A program made the translations under genes and the position numbers. From Mya arenaria (taxonomy: Eukaryota > Mollusca > Bivalvia > Myida > Myidae), in NCBI RefSeq assembly GCF_026914265.1, contig NC_069124.1, positions 69,922,402-69,986,401 of the forward strand: 64,000 bases of DNA, written 5' to 3'. The notes beneath the pieces were generated by a model. That model was not told the DNA's origin and ran no database searches. It was given only the letters and a program-made list of their open reading frames with translations. Below are positions 1 to 12,710 of this stretch, in pieces. Within the stretch, counting starts at the first letter, position 1; each line of letters begins with the position of its first letter.

Positions 1-1643
1 CCTAGGCTGTGGATAAAACCCACTCATTAGAAGTTTCCTTACACATTATACTTGTCTAAATCTATAATTATTAGTCTCAATATCTTTGAGTAAATTGTCA
101 TTTTTTATTAAAAACAACACCAAATGAGTAACTGATAAGATACTCAACTGATTCATTTTTTTGTCAATAAAAGCCTTAAACAAATATTTAAACAGGTTGC
201 TAAGCTTTTCAGCAATGTATACCAGACTTTTTTCAATAATACTTAATCTATTTTGAATAATTAGCCTTTAGATCACTCTTCACCAAATGACTCTTTTATG
301 TCCAACTCCATAAAATGCAAACAAGAATAATTACAGTTTGGATCAACATGTCTCTTAATTTTATTTTTAATATTAGTCAAGTAATAACAGAGCCATGTGT
401 ATGCAATCCAATGTAAAACTAATGATAAATTAGATTTTGCTCCCATTTTTACTTTCATTTCTGTGCCAAGCCCTTTTAAGTGCATTGAGTCTTTTGGGAG
501 ACTTCACAATATTTCTGGCGCTTAATCCCCATATATGGATAGTAAGTTGCCCTACAAATTTAAGTCTTCAATACAAAATATACTGTATGTCTCCACTTTA
601 ACCATAAACACACAATGTGAGGACTATTTAAAGCATTACCATGTGTCAGAATTATAGATCTTTCTTTACATTTTATTTGTCTAATTGTATTACCGGTCTC
701 TTTAGCAATATCCTTGTGCCTCTTTGAGTACTTGGCTTGACAGTTTGGTTTTTAATACATTGTTTTGAATGTTTTATTTGTACACAACAATGATGATGAT
801 GATGATGATGACACTATGCTATGCCAAAACCTCAACACATTTTCTTCAAACAAAAAAAGGACAGTCATTCAGAATAACTTTTATTACATCATTTGAGAAA
901 ATAAACTCATACAATCAACGAAATAAACATGCATCTGTAAAAGCACAAGTCATGTTATGTGTTCGTTAAATTCAACTTAATAAAGAAAACAAATATTGGT
1001 TGCAGTAAGCAATGCGCATCACTTCTAATAAACATTCCAACAGACTGAAAAATAAATCAACACAAATGGAAAAACTGTTTGCAAGTCAGCTAGTACTTAT
1101 TCTATGCCTTATCAGATTGCTATGCAAGCTGGAAGCTTACAAAATCACTCTTAAGTCTGTTGCCTAAGAAGAAACAAGTATGGACATCCTTTTCCTGAGG
1201 TCAAGAGAAAGTATCTTGGAGGTCTTGAACTCACAACCTTGAATTTGGGACATCAGTATGTAAGTCATCAAATATTTGAGATGACAAGATGTTCCACTAA
1301 ACGCTTTGTTTCCATCTTGCACTCATTTTTCCAAGGAAGGCGTTGCAGTTGTGTTAAGATGATTGCCATGCATTGCAGGTCAATCCTCATACAATGGCAT
1401 TTTTTATTACATTCGGATTCCAGTGCCTGAAATAGAAAACAGAAAATACAACAATAATAGGAATTATATTTTCAGATCAATTATTTTAAAAGCCTGTACA
1501 ACAACAGAAAAGTATTCATTAAACATTAAGTGCAACACCAATTTAAAGCTGCATCCTCACAGTTTTACTGTTCTGACACCTTTGTTATTTTTGTCTTTAA
1601 ACAAGCCAATTGGCAATTATTGTGCAAATGTATGGAAACCAGT
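1..1643. other. AT-rich region without a recognisable gene
   Basis: No open frame here has domain character or convincing splice context. A short (ATG)7 run lies at about 790-810. The stretch is probably intergenic or intronic. Confidence 0.5.
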
Positions 1644-2734
1644 CAGGGTTCCCCCTGGGTTCTAAAAAGTTGTCGCCACTTTTTCGCGGGGGGTTAAGGG
1701 GGCCGCGATAGGCCCCTTTACGGGTCCAGGGCAGCGCCCTTGTGGGGGCCAAGGGGGCAAAGCCCCCTGAAGCTCATGGGGTTTAAGCATTTTAAGAGCC
1801 TTAAATTGCATTTAATTAGCACATTGTTGTGCAAATCATAACATTTTGTTGTACATGAAGCACAAGATATTAATAGCAAATTGCTATTCTGTTGACAAAA
1901 TTCATTGTATATGGACTAGTATATAAATAAAAAAAATATTGCAAAAAATGTGACATAAACATCAATATGTTGATTTCAGTCTAATGCCTGCATACAATAA
2001 AAGAATACATTTGTGAAATTATGAGATAAATTTAAAATAAATGAAAACTCTAAGAAATATACATTGTCAAACTAGGGCCATAACTTTCCTAATAGAAATT
2101 TGTCTACCTACTCTTTACTCCAGCCAATATATTAGAAGCCTTATCAAATGGGGTTTAATCCTATTTATTTGATTTCTGTTAATCTTTTTGACACTTTTTG
2201 AACTCTTAGAATGCTGCATTTATAGCAATTACAAATTGCGACAAAACCGAAAGCAAGTCTATTTTAAGCGCGTAAACGTCATTACGAAATTTGCATATCA
2301 CGTGACTTTCCGACAACATAAAATTCTACGATTTGCATATTTAAAACTAACACGATAATTACGCAACAACAAGGCTGTTGAGCTAAATATTAAAATTGTT
2401 TGCTAATAAGAGACATAACAGTTAAAGGATGTCATTGTTTATCCGTGAAAGCAATAAAATTCTGCAATAATTAGCGAGGTGTTGACTGGGCCGTGACTGC
2501 TTGCCCTAATTATCGGATTAATTTTTGTTGTCGCACTAGCAGCTCTGCGCTTGATTTATGGCAGTGACAGAATCGATTATCATGCAGGCCGCATGGTCAC
2601 CACTTACGTCATTTTAAGAAAATATTTCAGAAAAAAATCGTTGTCGCCATAAATTCGCCAAATTTGAATAGTTATCGCCACTTTTGCGATTTTGTCGCAA
2701 ATGGCGACAATGGCGATCGCCAGCGGGAACCCTG
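1644..2734. mobile_element. hAT-like non-autonomous DNA transposon (MITE), CAGGGTTCCC termini
   Basis: Both ends carry the inverted repeat CAGGGTTCCC, extending to 14 bp with one mismatch. The pentamer CCAGT directly flanks both ends (1639-1643 and 2735-2739) and looks like a target-site duplication, though it is shorter than the 8 bp usual for hAT. The left end is GC-rich with runs of G and C, and the right end repeats GTCGC/GGCGAC motifs. No transposase frame is present. The CAGGG start fits hAT-type ends. Confidence 0.7.
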
Positions 2735-3186
2735 CCAGTGATATTAGACTGCTGACATAATATCAGATCACAGTCTTTCATATACAAGTTTGAAAATTTG
2801 GTAAAAATTCCTCCAACTAGTCATATAAGGTCACACATAATAGAACAGATTTCAATTGATTGGAAAATATTTTTTGCTATCGCTTTAAGCCGTATAATTA
2901 ATTATATGTGTAAATTTAATTTAATTACTCCTTTGGGCTTTTGAAGAATGACCAAGAAGAACTGTCAATCTGTGAGAGAGCAGCTTTTAGCTCTGGACTG
3001 CTGGTTAATTAAAAATATGAAATGAACTTGTTATCATGTTTAAATTCATCTACAATGTTGATATTTTAATACTGTCAATCCTTGTTGGTTAATTGTACAA
3101 ACATGCAGGTACTTTTGGGCTTAAACCAATAGGATACTTGACTGTTAAATTATTGTCCGAATTTCGAAAATAGCACAACCATTACC

Positions 3187-4239
3187 TCATCTGCCTTTTT
3201 TCATTTGAACAAGCCGGGAATCAGAGTCAGCTGCACCCCTGGTACCATACTCTTCTCTGAAAATGACAATAAGATTAAAATTTAAATGTCTGCATTTCAT
3301 TGGCACAGTAAAAATGTCAACATTTTTCAATGTTTCTGCATCACCACCACTGGTGGATATCAAAGAATTTAGTCTTGAAAGAAATGTGTGCTGGTTTATG
3401 CGTTCAAACTTATTTTGTTAAACCAATAGAATGAAGATCTAATTTATTTAGAGAACTATATTAGTGAACAGGGCCGAGGTATTCAATTCAGTGTTCTCAA
3501 TAAGAACCGGCTGCCGGCCAAAATGGACGGTTCAAATGGCAATAGGGCCGGTTCAAATTTGGAAAACTAAATGAATTTTTAGTAGAATAAGTAGAAGCTG
3601 GTCGGTAACTTTACTATTGGAGATGGTTCGACCGAAACTTATTGAGAACCCTGCAATTGTGCCATTACATTAAGTTGTTTGCTACCAACAATCACGGACA
3701 TATAAACTATACATCCTTGGTTAAAAGAATGTAAATTTTAATTATAAAAAATTAAAGTTAATGATATGAAATGTATGAGATAAATACACTGAGAAAGAAA
3801 GTCTAACCTATTATCGATCTAAGTAAAGTCAGATTCAGACTTATTTGTTATTAAAAAAAAACAAAAAGAGTATTTGTTTTCTTAATTTTTGCCACTGATC
3901 ACTGGAGCTTCAAAATTGTTATTTACTAAATTAGAATCTGTCAAATGAAAGAATACTTTACCCCTAGTCATTCTAAAATGCCGTCCAGGCTAACCATCAT
4001 TAAAAAAAAAGCCTGGACGGCATTTTAGAATGACTAACTTTACCCCACCCACTAAGAATTTATGACATTTCCAATTAGTTTCTCATTAGGGCTCTTTTAA
4101 AACTATTTTTGTATTTTATTAAAATACAATAAGTATAAAAATAACACTTACACACAAATAAGTGGTAAAAGTTCGCTCCTCATTCTGTCTTTGGACTAAC
4201 ATATCTCTTGGTTGTTTGAACATCTTCTTGGTCGGCCAT
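3187..4239 (-). CDS. possible small minus-strand gene (two candidate exons)
   Basis: I do not recognise this protein. A candidate first exon (4239-4201) starts in a good context (CATCATGGCC) and reads MADQEDVQTTKRY before a GTTAGT donor. A candidate last exon (3256-3187) follows a TTTTCAG acceptor, reads EEYGTRGAADSDSRLVQ and ends at TGA. The two do not join in phase, so either a middle exon is missing or one of them is not real. The start region is locally GC-rich and resembles part of the inverted repeat at 12.7-13.0 kb, so it may belong to a repeat. Low confidence. Confidence 0.22.
3489..3653. mobile_element. short MITE, CAGGGTTCTCAATAAG-type termini
   Basis: The 165-bp unit starts CAGTGTTCTCAATAAG and ends in the reverse complement of CAGGGTTCTCAATAAG, one mismatch apart. 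A GCCGGC-rich stretch follows the left end. The same terminal type bounds the larger element at 20511-22213, so they belong to one family. Confidence 0.7.
3966..4035. repeat. 25-bp perfect inverted repeat (hairpin)
   Basis: Arms at 3966-3990 and 4011-4035 are exact reverse complements, containing TGCCGTCCAGGC and GCCTGGACGGCA, around a 20-base loop ending in poly(A). No coding content. It looks like a tiny foldback MITE. Confidence 0.85.
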
Positions 4240-5203
4240 GATGGACTATTTTCTTACGACCCGTATTATATCCGAGGCCATATCTTGATACTAGCCGAGG
4301 AGTTCCGATTGCAGTTATGGGCGATACTATTTCCCGGTCCCGGTCTCATCCGGTCTCTGTTTTTAAAATTTTATAGTAGGTATCGGGCGTTATCGTGAAG
4401 GTGTGAATGACCGCGGGGGGTAATAGGATTGCAAAAGATTACAGTTAATTAACGTTGTTAAGAAAACAAACATTAGATATTTGATGATAATTATTTCATT
4501 TTTTATATCAATAAAACAAATAATAAATTAAGGCAAAGATAATAAAACCCATAAAATATACACATGTACTAAAATTAATGTCATGAATAACAAACACATT
4601 GTTTTTTATTGTTATTTTTTATTTTTTTTTATTTTTCTATATTAAATTCAGTTATAAGTATACTAATGATAAAAGCAATACAAATGTAAACAATGCATGC
4701 ATACATGTAAATCAATTTTGCAAGTCAACTCAGTACTTCAGAAATTCTAACATTTTTTGTTGAAGTGACACTCGTATTTGTAACCGATACAAACACATTC
4801 ATAACAAACATAAATTTTGAGTAATAAACCTTTAACTTTTTACTAAATAATGCATTTATGCAAAATATAAATAACTGATAACAAGATTGTAACCGTGTAG
4901 CTGAGTACGCAAAACTATTAAATGACTGGTGAATGCTTAAAGATTTAAAGTGGTCAACTATCATAACATAAGGTAGGAATATCGTGTTTTTTCACTTTTC
5001 TTTCAAATTCAACACGGTGTCCATTATGAGATATGTATTCATCATGGTTGGTAAGTTAAAAAACAACAACATGAATTGTAGTATAAATCATTTGGGAGTA
5101 ATAGTGCATCTTTAACTAATACTTATACTTATTATATTTTCTGAAGGAACTCTTCATAACAGGTTTATTACAATACACAATAATTTCATACCATGAAAGT
5201 GAT

Positions 5204-5375
5204 TTGAAGAATGATGATGTTGCTGTCGTAGTTGATGGTGTTGTTGTTGATGATGGTGTTTGTGATGATGCATGTGATGTTGGTGGTGATGATGATGCTG
5301 TTGTTGATGTTGATAATGTTGTTAGTGATCATGAATGTTATGTTGGTGGTGTCGATGATGCTGTTCATGATGATG

Positions 5376-5407
<32 letters not shown>

Positions 5408-5454
5408 GGTGTTAGTGATCATGAATGTTATGTTGGTGGTGTCGATGATGCTGT

Positions 5455-5485
<31 letters not shown>

Positions 5486-5540
5486 GATGGTGTTTGTGAT
5501 GATGAATGTGATGTTGAAGGTGGTGATGATGATGATGATA

Positions 5541-5594
<54 letters not shown>

Positions 5595-5643
5595 TAAATG
5601 ATGATGAAAATGGTGATGATGGTGGTGTTGGTGATGGTGGTGT

Positions 5644-5683
<40 letters not shown>

Positions 5684-5689
5684 TTGTAA
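5204..5689 (+). repeat. GAT/ATG trinucleotide microsatellite, about 490 bp
   Basis: Long uninterrupted GAT runs are separated by partly duplicated segments containing GTTAGTGATCATGAATG, so it is also a compound minisatellite. It produces long open frames (poly-Asp, poly-Met, poly-His, poly-Ile) on both strands, which I treat as artefacts of composition. Confidence 0.9.
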
Positions 5690-5944
5690 ATCCATGAACC
5701 ATGTTACGTATATCAACCAATGTACATGTAAAAATAACCATAAATAAATGTCTGGCATAAACAAATAATACAAAACAATTTTCGGATTATTTATTAAATT
5801 TTTAATATTTTCAAAATTCGAAAGTAAAAAAGGGCCATGATTGAGGGCGCCTCCACGTGGTATGGTCTGGATGTGTATGGATATTGTGTTTATCATGAAC
5901 ACATTAAACAATTATGCATACACAACACAACGCCCTCAAAATAT

Positions 5945-6875
5945 AACTTCAACTTCCTTAATTTTGGATCAATTTGAAAAAAAAAATGAAATATAAACCC
6001 ATTATGAAGCCTTTTCAATTATTTGTTTAACAAAAAAAATAATTTGTTAAGAATAAATGAGTTATGAGTGGATTTCACGTCTCAAAAAGTGGATTTCACT
6101 TGTCAAAATGTGGATTTCACTTCGAATTCCGATCTTTTTTTTCAAAATAGATCTACAACTTTCTTATTTTTGGATCAATTTGAATAAAATTTGAAATATA
6201 AACCCATCATGAAGCCCTTTCAATTATTTGTTTAACAAAAAAAACTTATAAAAAAAATGAGTTATGAGTGGATTTCACGTCTCAAAAAGTGGATTTCACT
6301 TGTCAAAATGTGGATTTCACTTCGATTTCCGAAAAATTGCTCTTACTTCTTCATTTCTTGATATATTTCAATAAAATTTGAAATGTAAACCCTTTATTAG
6401 GCACTTTCCAAAATGTATACAAAAAAATAAAAATTACTAATTAATATAACTGAGTTAGGAGTGGATTTCACTTCTCGAAAACTGGATTTCACCTCGATTT
6501 CCGATCTAATTTCGAAAAATTGCTCTAACTTCTTCATCTTTTGACCAATTCCAATAAAATCTAAAATCTAAACCCTTTATGAGGCACTTTCTAATAAGTA
6601 TACAAAAACACAAAATTATTTATTAAAATTAATAAGTTATGAGTGGATTTCACTTATCAGAATCTGGATTTCACCTCGATTTGAAAAAAAAAATGAAAAA
6701 TTGCTCTAACTTCTTTATTTTTTGACCATTTTCAATAAAATTTGAAATATAAACCCTTTATGAGGAACTTTCCAACATGTATATATATATATTATATTAT
6801 ATATAATATATATATTAAAATAACTGAATTCTGAGTGGATTTCACGTTTTGAGTGGATTTCACGTGAAATCCACT
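5945..6875. repeat. tandem array, about five diverged units of roughly 190-200 bp
   Basis: The core GAGTGGATTTCAC recurs after GAGTTATGAG-like sequence near 6067, 6267, 6460, 6642 and 6833. Each unit also has a segment like CTTCATTTTTTGACCAATTT and an AAACCCTTTATGAGGCA-like segment. The first two units are nearly identical and later ones diverge. The last unit ends in a perfect palindrome. No coding potential. Confidence 0.85.
6852..6875. repeat. 24-bp perfect palindrome closing the tandem array
   Basis: AGTGGATTTCAC is followed immediately by its own reverse complement, centred on CACGTG. The half-site is the core of the array, so the array ends with one unit head-to-head against an inverted core. 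Confidence 0.9.
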
Positions 6876-7098
6876 GGATTCCTGTATCACCCCGCACCGG
6901 ATTCCGCCAGTGTGTCACAAGCGGTAGTGCTCGTTTTGTCGCACACACTTTTTGGAATAAAATTCATATTATCTTTTAGAGGTATTCTATTTATTATAAG
7001 TTATCGTTTATATTTTGAATTTCATGCAATATAACACAAACGCGCTCGCACTGTGAAATGTTCCATGGCAGGAGGTGTCCTATACGTACATGTAGCAT

Positions 7099-7260
7099 GT
7101 GCGTTTCAGATAGATTTTACGATCTGCCATTATCGTAAATTTGCGATCGTAATAACGACCAACTTAACGATAATCATAAAGGCGTTTCAGAAACGTCTCG
7201 TAAACTCTCCGGTCGTACGTAAAGAATAACGATAAAGCACAGCGTTAAAGCGAGTGACCC
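7099..7260. mobile_element. MITE fragment with GTGCGTTTCAGA end
   Basis: It begins GTGCGTTTCAGA and holds an internal GGCGTTTCAGAAACG palindrome, a CCGGTCGTACG block and TAACGATAAAGCA. The 10735-10884 sequence shares the CCGGTCGTA and TAACGATAAAGCA blocks in the same order and ends in the inverted terminal repeat. The two are best read as the left and right parts of one family, not necessarily one insertion. Confidence 0.6.
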
Positions 7261-7319
7261 AGTCTGAAGTTAAATGACGTTACGTCACTTTGACCTGGTG
7301 AGCGCACCTGTCTTTTTTA

Positions 7320-7380
7320 TTAATGATAGTTATAGTAATAATAGTAATAATAATAATAATATAATAATAATAATAATGAT
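7320..7380 (+). repeat. AAT microsatellite
   Basis: Imperfect (AAT)n tract. Confidence 0.85.
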
Positions 7381-7699
7381 AACCTCTTGAAGGGAATCAA
7401 TTAATGTAACTCTCATTTTTATAATGATTTGCACAAATGATACAAACTCGCGGTCTCTATTCTGCTATTAATGTTACATTTGTATCTTAAGTACATCTTC
7501 ATCCGGGTTTTCTGTGATGGAGGCGGTGGCGGGTTCCGACGCTCATTTTAAAATTTGTGTGATTATAATGAAAATTGGACAACAACAAAATACATTGTTT
7601 TTTTCAGGCTGGTGATTTTTCTTTGAATTCGTCTTTGATAAGTGAAATATTATAGTATGCGTATTATGAATGTTCTGTAAAGTAAATGCAAACGTGCAG

Positions 7700-8165
7700 A
7701 ATGGTGCTGATGATGATAGTCACGATGATGCGACGACAACGGCAATGATAATTTAATAATAATAATACGACAACGACACTATCATGATGATGCGATGACG
7801 ACGATAGTGATAATGCGGCGGCGACGAAGACGAATATTATCAGTATTATAATGATAATGCGACAACGACGACTAAGATGAAGATAATAATAATGATAATG
7901 CGACGACGGCAATGATACTAATCATGATGTGACGATGACGACAATGATCATGACGAGATGATGATATGTAGATGTTGCTGATGATTGATGATGTGGATGA
8001 TGATGAAGATGGTGAAGTTGGTTGTGGTGGTTGTTGTGGTGGGTGCGGTGGATGATGATGATGATGAATGATGATGATGATGATGATGATAATGATGATG
8101 ATGAATGATGATGATGATTATGATGATGATGGATGATGATGCTAATGATGATGATGATTATGAAA

Positions 8166-8201
<36 letters not shown>

Positions 8202-8215
8202 GTGATGAAAATAAT
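7700..8215 (+). repeat. compound GAT/GACGAC microsatellite
   Basis: The tract consists of GATGAT and GACGACG runs, dense from about 8050. It creates spurious Ile/His/Ser-rich frames on the minus strand. No gene is supported. Confidence 0.85.
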
Positions 8216-9159
8216 CATCAACAACCAGCCTTAGTTCGGATAACGAGTAAAGTTCATACGTTTGTGCACCAAAACTGTGACTGAGAGTTGTTGTATTGGG
8301 AAATAGTTCGAAAATACAATTTTGACTGGTTGGATTTTTTGTATGAAGACAATTCGTGTCAATCGTTGTTATAACAGTTAAATAAACAGCATTTCAGATC
8401 CATTCAAAATACATGATAAAATCTACATTTGCAGACATGCTTCAAATACACAAAATTACTAAAAGAAATACAGCTATTTTACAAGCTCGTCTCTTCAAAA
8501 CACATTATTTAACAAAAAGTATCTTAACTGGTGCAGATTGTCATAGTGGTTAAGTGTTCAGAGTTTCATGCAAATATTATCTATTATCTTTTTCAGTCAT
8601 GTCATGATATACACTGGAGTATACACTTTATGTAGCATTCTGTGTTTATACACGAGACAGTCAAAGTAAAAATAAATGTATTCAGAAATATAAAGATGCA
8701 CTTAATTTCTATAATAAGATAGTATGAATGTTTACATGATCAACCATGGTAGTGTGTGTTTTATATACTATCATAAGTTTGAATAAATGAATCATTTAGA
8801 TTTTCCTATATAATTCAGAAGTGTTTTAATCCTTAGAGGAAACATGTACAACTGGATATACATCACAGTTGAAACTGTATAAATATATATATATATTTGG
8901 AAAATCTAATGCCAATGGCTTTTAAATGCAAAGTCAAACTTAAAAAATAAATAAGAAATTTGATTTCAAATAATGAAAGTTTCACACAAATTCCTCACTG
9001 CCTATTTAACAGTTTAAAGTTTTATGTTGTGTTGGGATATGCAATTAATTTCAGGTTCTGTGTCAATATATCTGTAGTTATCTGCTGGGTCTGGTATCTC
9101 CAGTGTATGTAGGTATTAAGTACTGTTCTGACAAAGTCTCCTAAAACACACTGGAACCT

Positions 9160-10718
9160 TTAAGGTGAGTATCTTGAAGACTGACTGTGAGCATATTCTA
9201 AACCTTGTGATTTTTCAGTGTCCTGAAAAAGACAAAAAGTTATAAAATATTGTTTAAAACAGCACAATATAATGCATTTATGAAAACGCCTTTTAATGGT
9301 TAAACAACAAGAAACACATAATTTTCATTCCCATTTTTCAACTGAAATAGTTGGATATTTTATGAAAATTATTGTCTTTTTAAAAAAATAAATAAGTAGG
9401 GTATTTAAGAAAACATGAAAAACACCATTCTGGTCACATTTTATTTCTTGTTTAATGTTCATATAAGTTAAATAACAATTATGCTATACCAGTTAACTGC
9501 TCAAAGTAAGATGCCCAACATTGTATCAATATGAAATTCATTTTATTGTATTATTCATAAAATCGGTTGATATCTTATTGCATTTTATCATTTCCTACCT
9601 ACTTTTACATTTCCCTCCATTGCCAGCTTGAAGCATTCCTGATAGTTTTCTATCACCAGCCTGAAATAATTAACTTAAACAATATTTAACAAGCAAAAAC
9701 ACTAAAAAAAAAACATAGAATATCATTAAGCATCCGTTCATAGCCTGTGCATTAACTGCAGGTACATAATATGGTTTTGCAGTTTAGTTTCTACATTAGT
9801 CCTTATGAAAATGTGTTCATATGTTGAATATACCTCCATTATTATTCATTAAACCAACATTAGAATTAAATTCCCTTTTCCATACCATTATTAAACAGAG
9901 GTCAATGAAGAGCAAGGCTTTTTCCACCAAGACCATGACACTTTTGTTGTCAATTTTCATTGTACACTTGGCATCAAATGGTATGACTGAAAAAGACAAG
10001 ATTTAACCTTTGTCAGTTGAAAACTCACATATGTACATATATACTACAAAGTTCTACATAAACCATATCATACCTTACTAATACAAGTTTCAATTACAAG
10101 TAAAGGTGAACTAAAATGATTACATTGTCACCCGATAGTGTTCATGGTATTAAAGTAGCCAATAATCAACTTATTTGTTGTGACAGTGTTGTTTACATTA
10201 CTGTACAGTATCTATATTTACATATTAAGCATCAGTTTTAGATGTGTAAAATTAAGGAAAATAATTATGTTATATCATGACATGGTAATATGGTAACACT
10301 GTTTAATAATTCACTGACTACATGCCACAAAGACCGGTAATGTAACAACAAAATATGTACATGCATTTATTTATCCGAATTTAAAACCATCCGAAATAGA
10401 AGAATTTCAAGAACATGTTTTACATGACATATTAAACAACAATGGAACCAAATCAAATTCAACATCATATTCCATGTTTAAGATGTACTCAATATCAGCA
10501 CATTAACAAAATATAACAAAAAGCTTACATCTTCTACAGTTAAAATCCGTTTTTGACAGAACGGCGGAAATAGAACATTTTCGTACTGTTTTCAGCTATT
10601 TTTAGACATAGTTTGAAAATTCCACACCAGCGAACATGCTACACGTAATATTAAACTCTCAAATGTTAATAAAAAAGTAAAAATATACTTTGATATGGAG
10701 AAAATCTTCGTCCGCCAT
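9160..10718 (-). CDS. probable small multi-exon gene, unknown product
   Basis: I do not recognise this gene. The candidate first exon (10718-10689) starts in context CAAGATGGCG, reads MADEDFLHIK and ends at a GTATAT donor. A middle exon (9986 to about 9886) follows a TTTTTCAG acceptor and contains VIPFDAKCTMKIDNKSVMVL. The next exon (9660-9603) follows ATTTCAG and reads LVIENYQECFKLAMEGNVK. The last (9222-9160) follows TTTTTCAG and reads DTEKSQGLEYAHSQSSRYSP, then TAA. The last two join cleanly in phase 0. The first two junctions do not fit with the sites I chose, so a missing exon or different splice sites are likely. It would encode a roughly 100-residue soluble protein with no visible signal peptide or membrane segment. 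The start codon lies just inside of a MITE end. Confidence 0.42.
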
Positions 10719-10734
10719 CTTGATCGTTAAGTTA

Positions 10735-10884
10735 ACGAGTGCCTCTTACCGGTCGTAGGTTTACGAGCAATATTAACGATAAAGCAGGTGCACGTTGCGT
10801 CTCTGAAACGGTGCGGATCGGTAATTTTGGTCGTACTACCCAAATCAGCTAACGATCGCCTTAACGATCGTCTCTGAAACGCAC
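10735..10884. mobile_element. MITE fragment ending TCTGAAACGCAC
   Basis: The right end is the inverted form of the 7099 terminus (GTGCGTTTCAGA). It carries CGTCTCTGAAACG twice, plus the CCGGTCGTAGG and TAACGATAAAGCA blocks seen in the left fragment. Confidence 0.6.
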
Positions 10885-12710
10885 CCCTTTTTTAATAATA
10901 TTTTAATAAATATTTTTTTAAGTTAAAGGGTTTGTCTATTAAGCCCTAGTAAGACTTATTAGGAACATAAGATGACTAGATTATGGGTTGGTATAAACCG
11001 CAGTGGCACAGCCAATATAAATATATATATATATGCTTACACCCACTGGACAAGATATGGCATTCAAATACCAGAAAAGATTCCATAGGACTTTTTTGAT
11101 TAAAATAACAACTAATAAAAGTAAATTACATGGGCTCACATCTATTTATGTTTGTTTCAAATTTATATAAAATCTGTCGAACACATACAACTACTTGTGT
11201 TTTTCTTTCGGTGAGTATTTTATTTAGGTGTTACGACTTTACTTTTCAATTAACATCCTTTTACAGTGAGAGGTATATAATATCAAGATAACATGATATC
11301 ATGCATCCTGTAAGCAATACTTTCCAAAGATTTTCCCTATCAAGCTAGATTAATTAAGTTTTGTTTACGAACTACACATCGATGTACAAAGATGTTATTC
11401 CCTTGTATATTTTTGCTACTTACAATTATGCTTTTTCAATGTATATGATTACCCTTTAAGTTATACTTTTGAAACAACTAACCATTTTACAGTGGTATAT
11501 CAACTAGTGGAACCGTGCGCGTGTTGACTGGCCGCACAGCCGGGAAAACTTGTTGATGTTATCACTGTTTTCGATGATTTAATCCAATTTTCCTATTTGT
11601 ATTTGTATGCATGATTATGATAAAAATGGCTTTTGTAAATACTTGCTCTAATATGTGTTCATTTTAACATATATGATTTTAATTATTTCCAAGTCACAAG
11701 CTCATTGTTATTTTCTAGTTGATATGTTAGGTATGTCTGTTATTCATGTCGGAAAATAGCTCATTAAGCTAATGTTTCTTGTTAACACATACCCGACTTT
11801 AAAAAAAGATTCTTGTATCTTGTATCTCTTGGGAAAAAACGGCGCAGCTTTATTTAAAAAAAAATGCATAGTTACTGCTAAAAAGGGGTAATTATATTAT
11901 GATTTTATCTAGGCACAGTTTGGTATGTTAAAATAATTAATTAGTTAGCTACATAATTACAGCGAAAATTAAGTCAGGTTAACACGTAACAGTTCGCGAA
12001 CGTTAACAGATAATCTTACGGCAGTTGCATGCCACTATAGATTAAAAATAATGAATACACACACTCAAAACATTGCCTTTTTACATCTCCATCTCAAGAA
12101 AGATACTCGGTACGTGAAGGCAGCATGTTGGAACACAATCCTTATAGACACGTGTTCACATTTACATTAAGATACTTAATAAAGGCATACATTGTACATC
12201 TCGCGCTTAAAAACCTTTTACAGAAAACCTGATATTTTCCTTTTCCAGGAAACACGATTTTAAAGTAACGTACATTATGTCTGGATAGACGTACCTTAAT
12301 TAATTTGTTTGAAACGTATTAAATTAATGCCTACAGTAAAAAGCATGCACACTACAATGTGCACAAATAATGTGCCAAGAGCTTATTTCCCTCAAAAATA
12401 AAGCAAATTTAAGTCAATAAAAGTAACATTTTCCAGGTAAAGTATATTAAGTCATGGACATAGCATGCTCTATTCTGCTTGAAATAAGCACGGACCGTAT
12501 TATATGCTTTAATGCTTAATAGGTCCGTGAAATGTGTTATTTAATTTTTAAATTAAAATGTAATATCAAGACAGGAATTGCGCAATAATAACCCATTATT
12601 ATCAAAATCCTTCTGGTTCACCAGGGTGATGATGCTATGCGTTAGATTTGTCATTATCAAACCTCTGATAAATGGGAATGAACAGAATAGGCTGCTTTCA
12701 AGAGAAAACG
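10885..12710. other. intergenic, no feature seen
   Basis: AT-rich sequence with no supported exon or repeat of note. Confidence 0.5.

Noticed and set aside
5186-5911. Long open frames of poly-Ile, poly-His, poly-Asp and poly-Met over the GAT tract on both strands
   Set aside because: Open only because a pure GAT repeat has no stops in most frames; no splice sites, start context or non-repeat protein.
7099-10884. A single 3.8-kb transposon bounded by GTGCGTTTCAGA inverted ends
   Set aside because: The two ends share internal blocks in the same orientation, which fits two partial copies of one MITE better than one large element; left open but not claimed.
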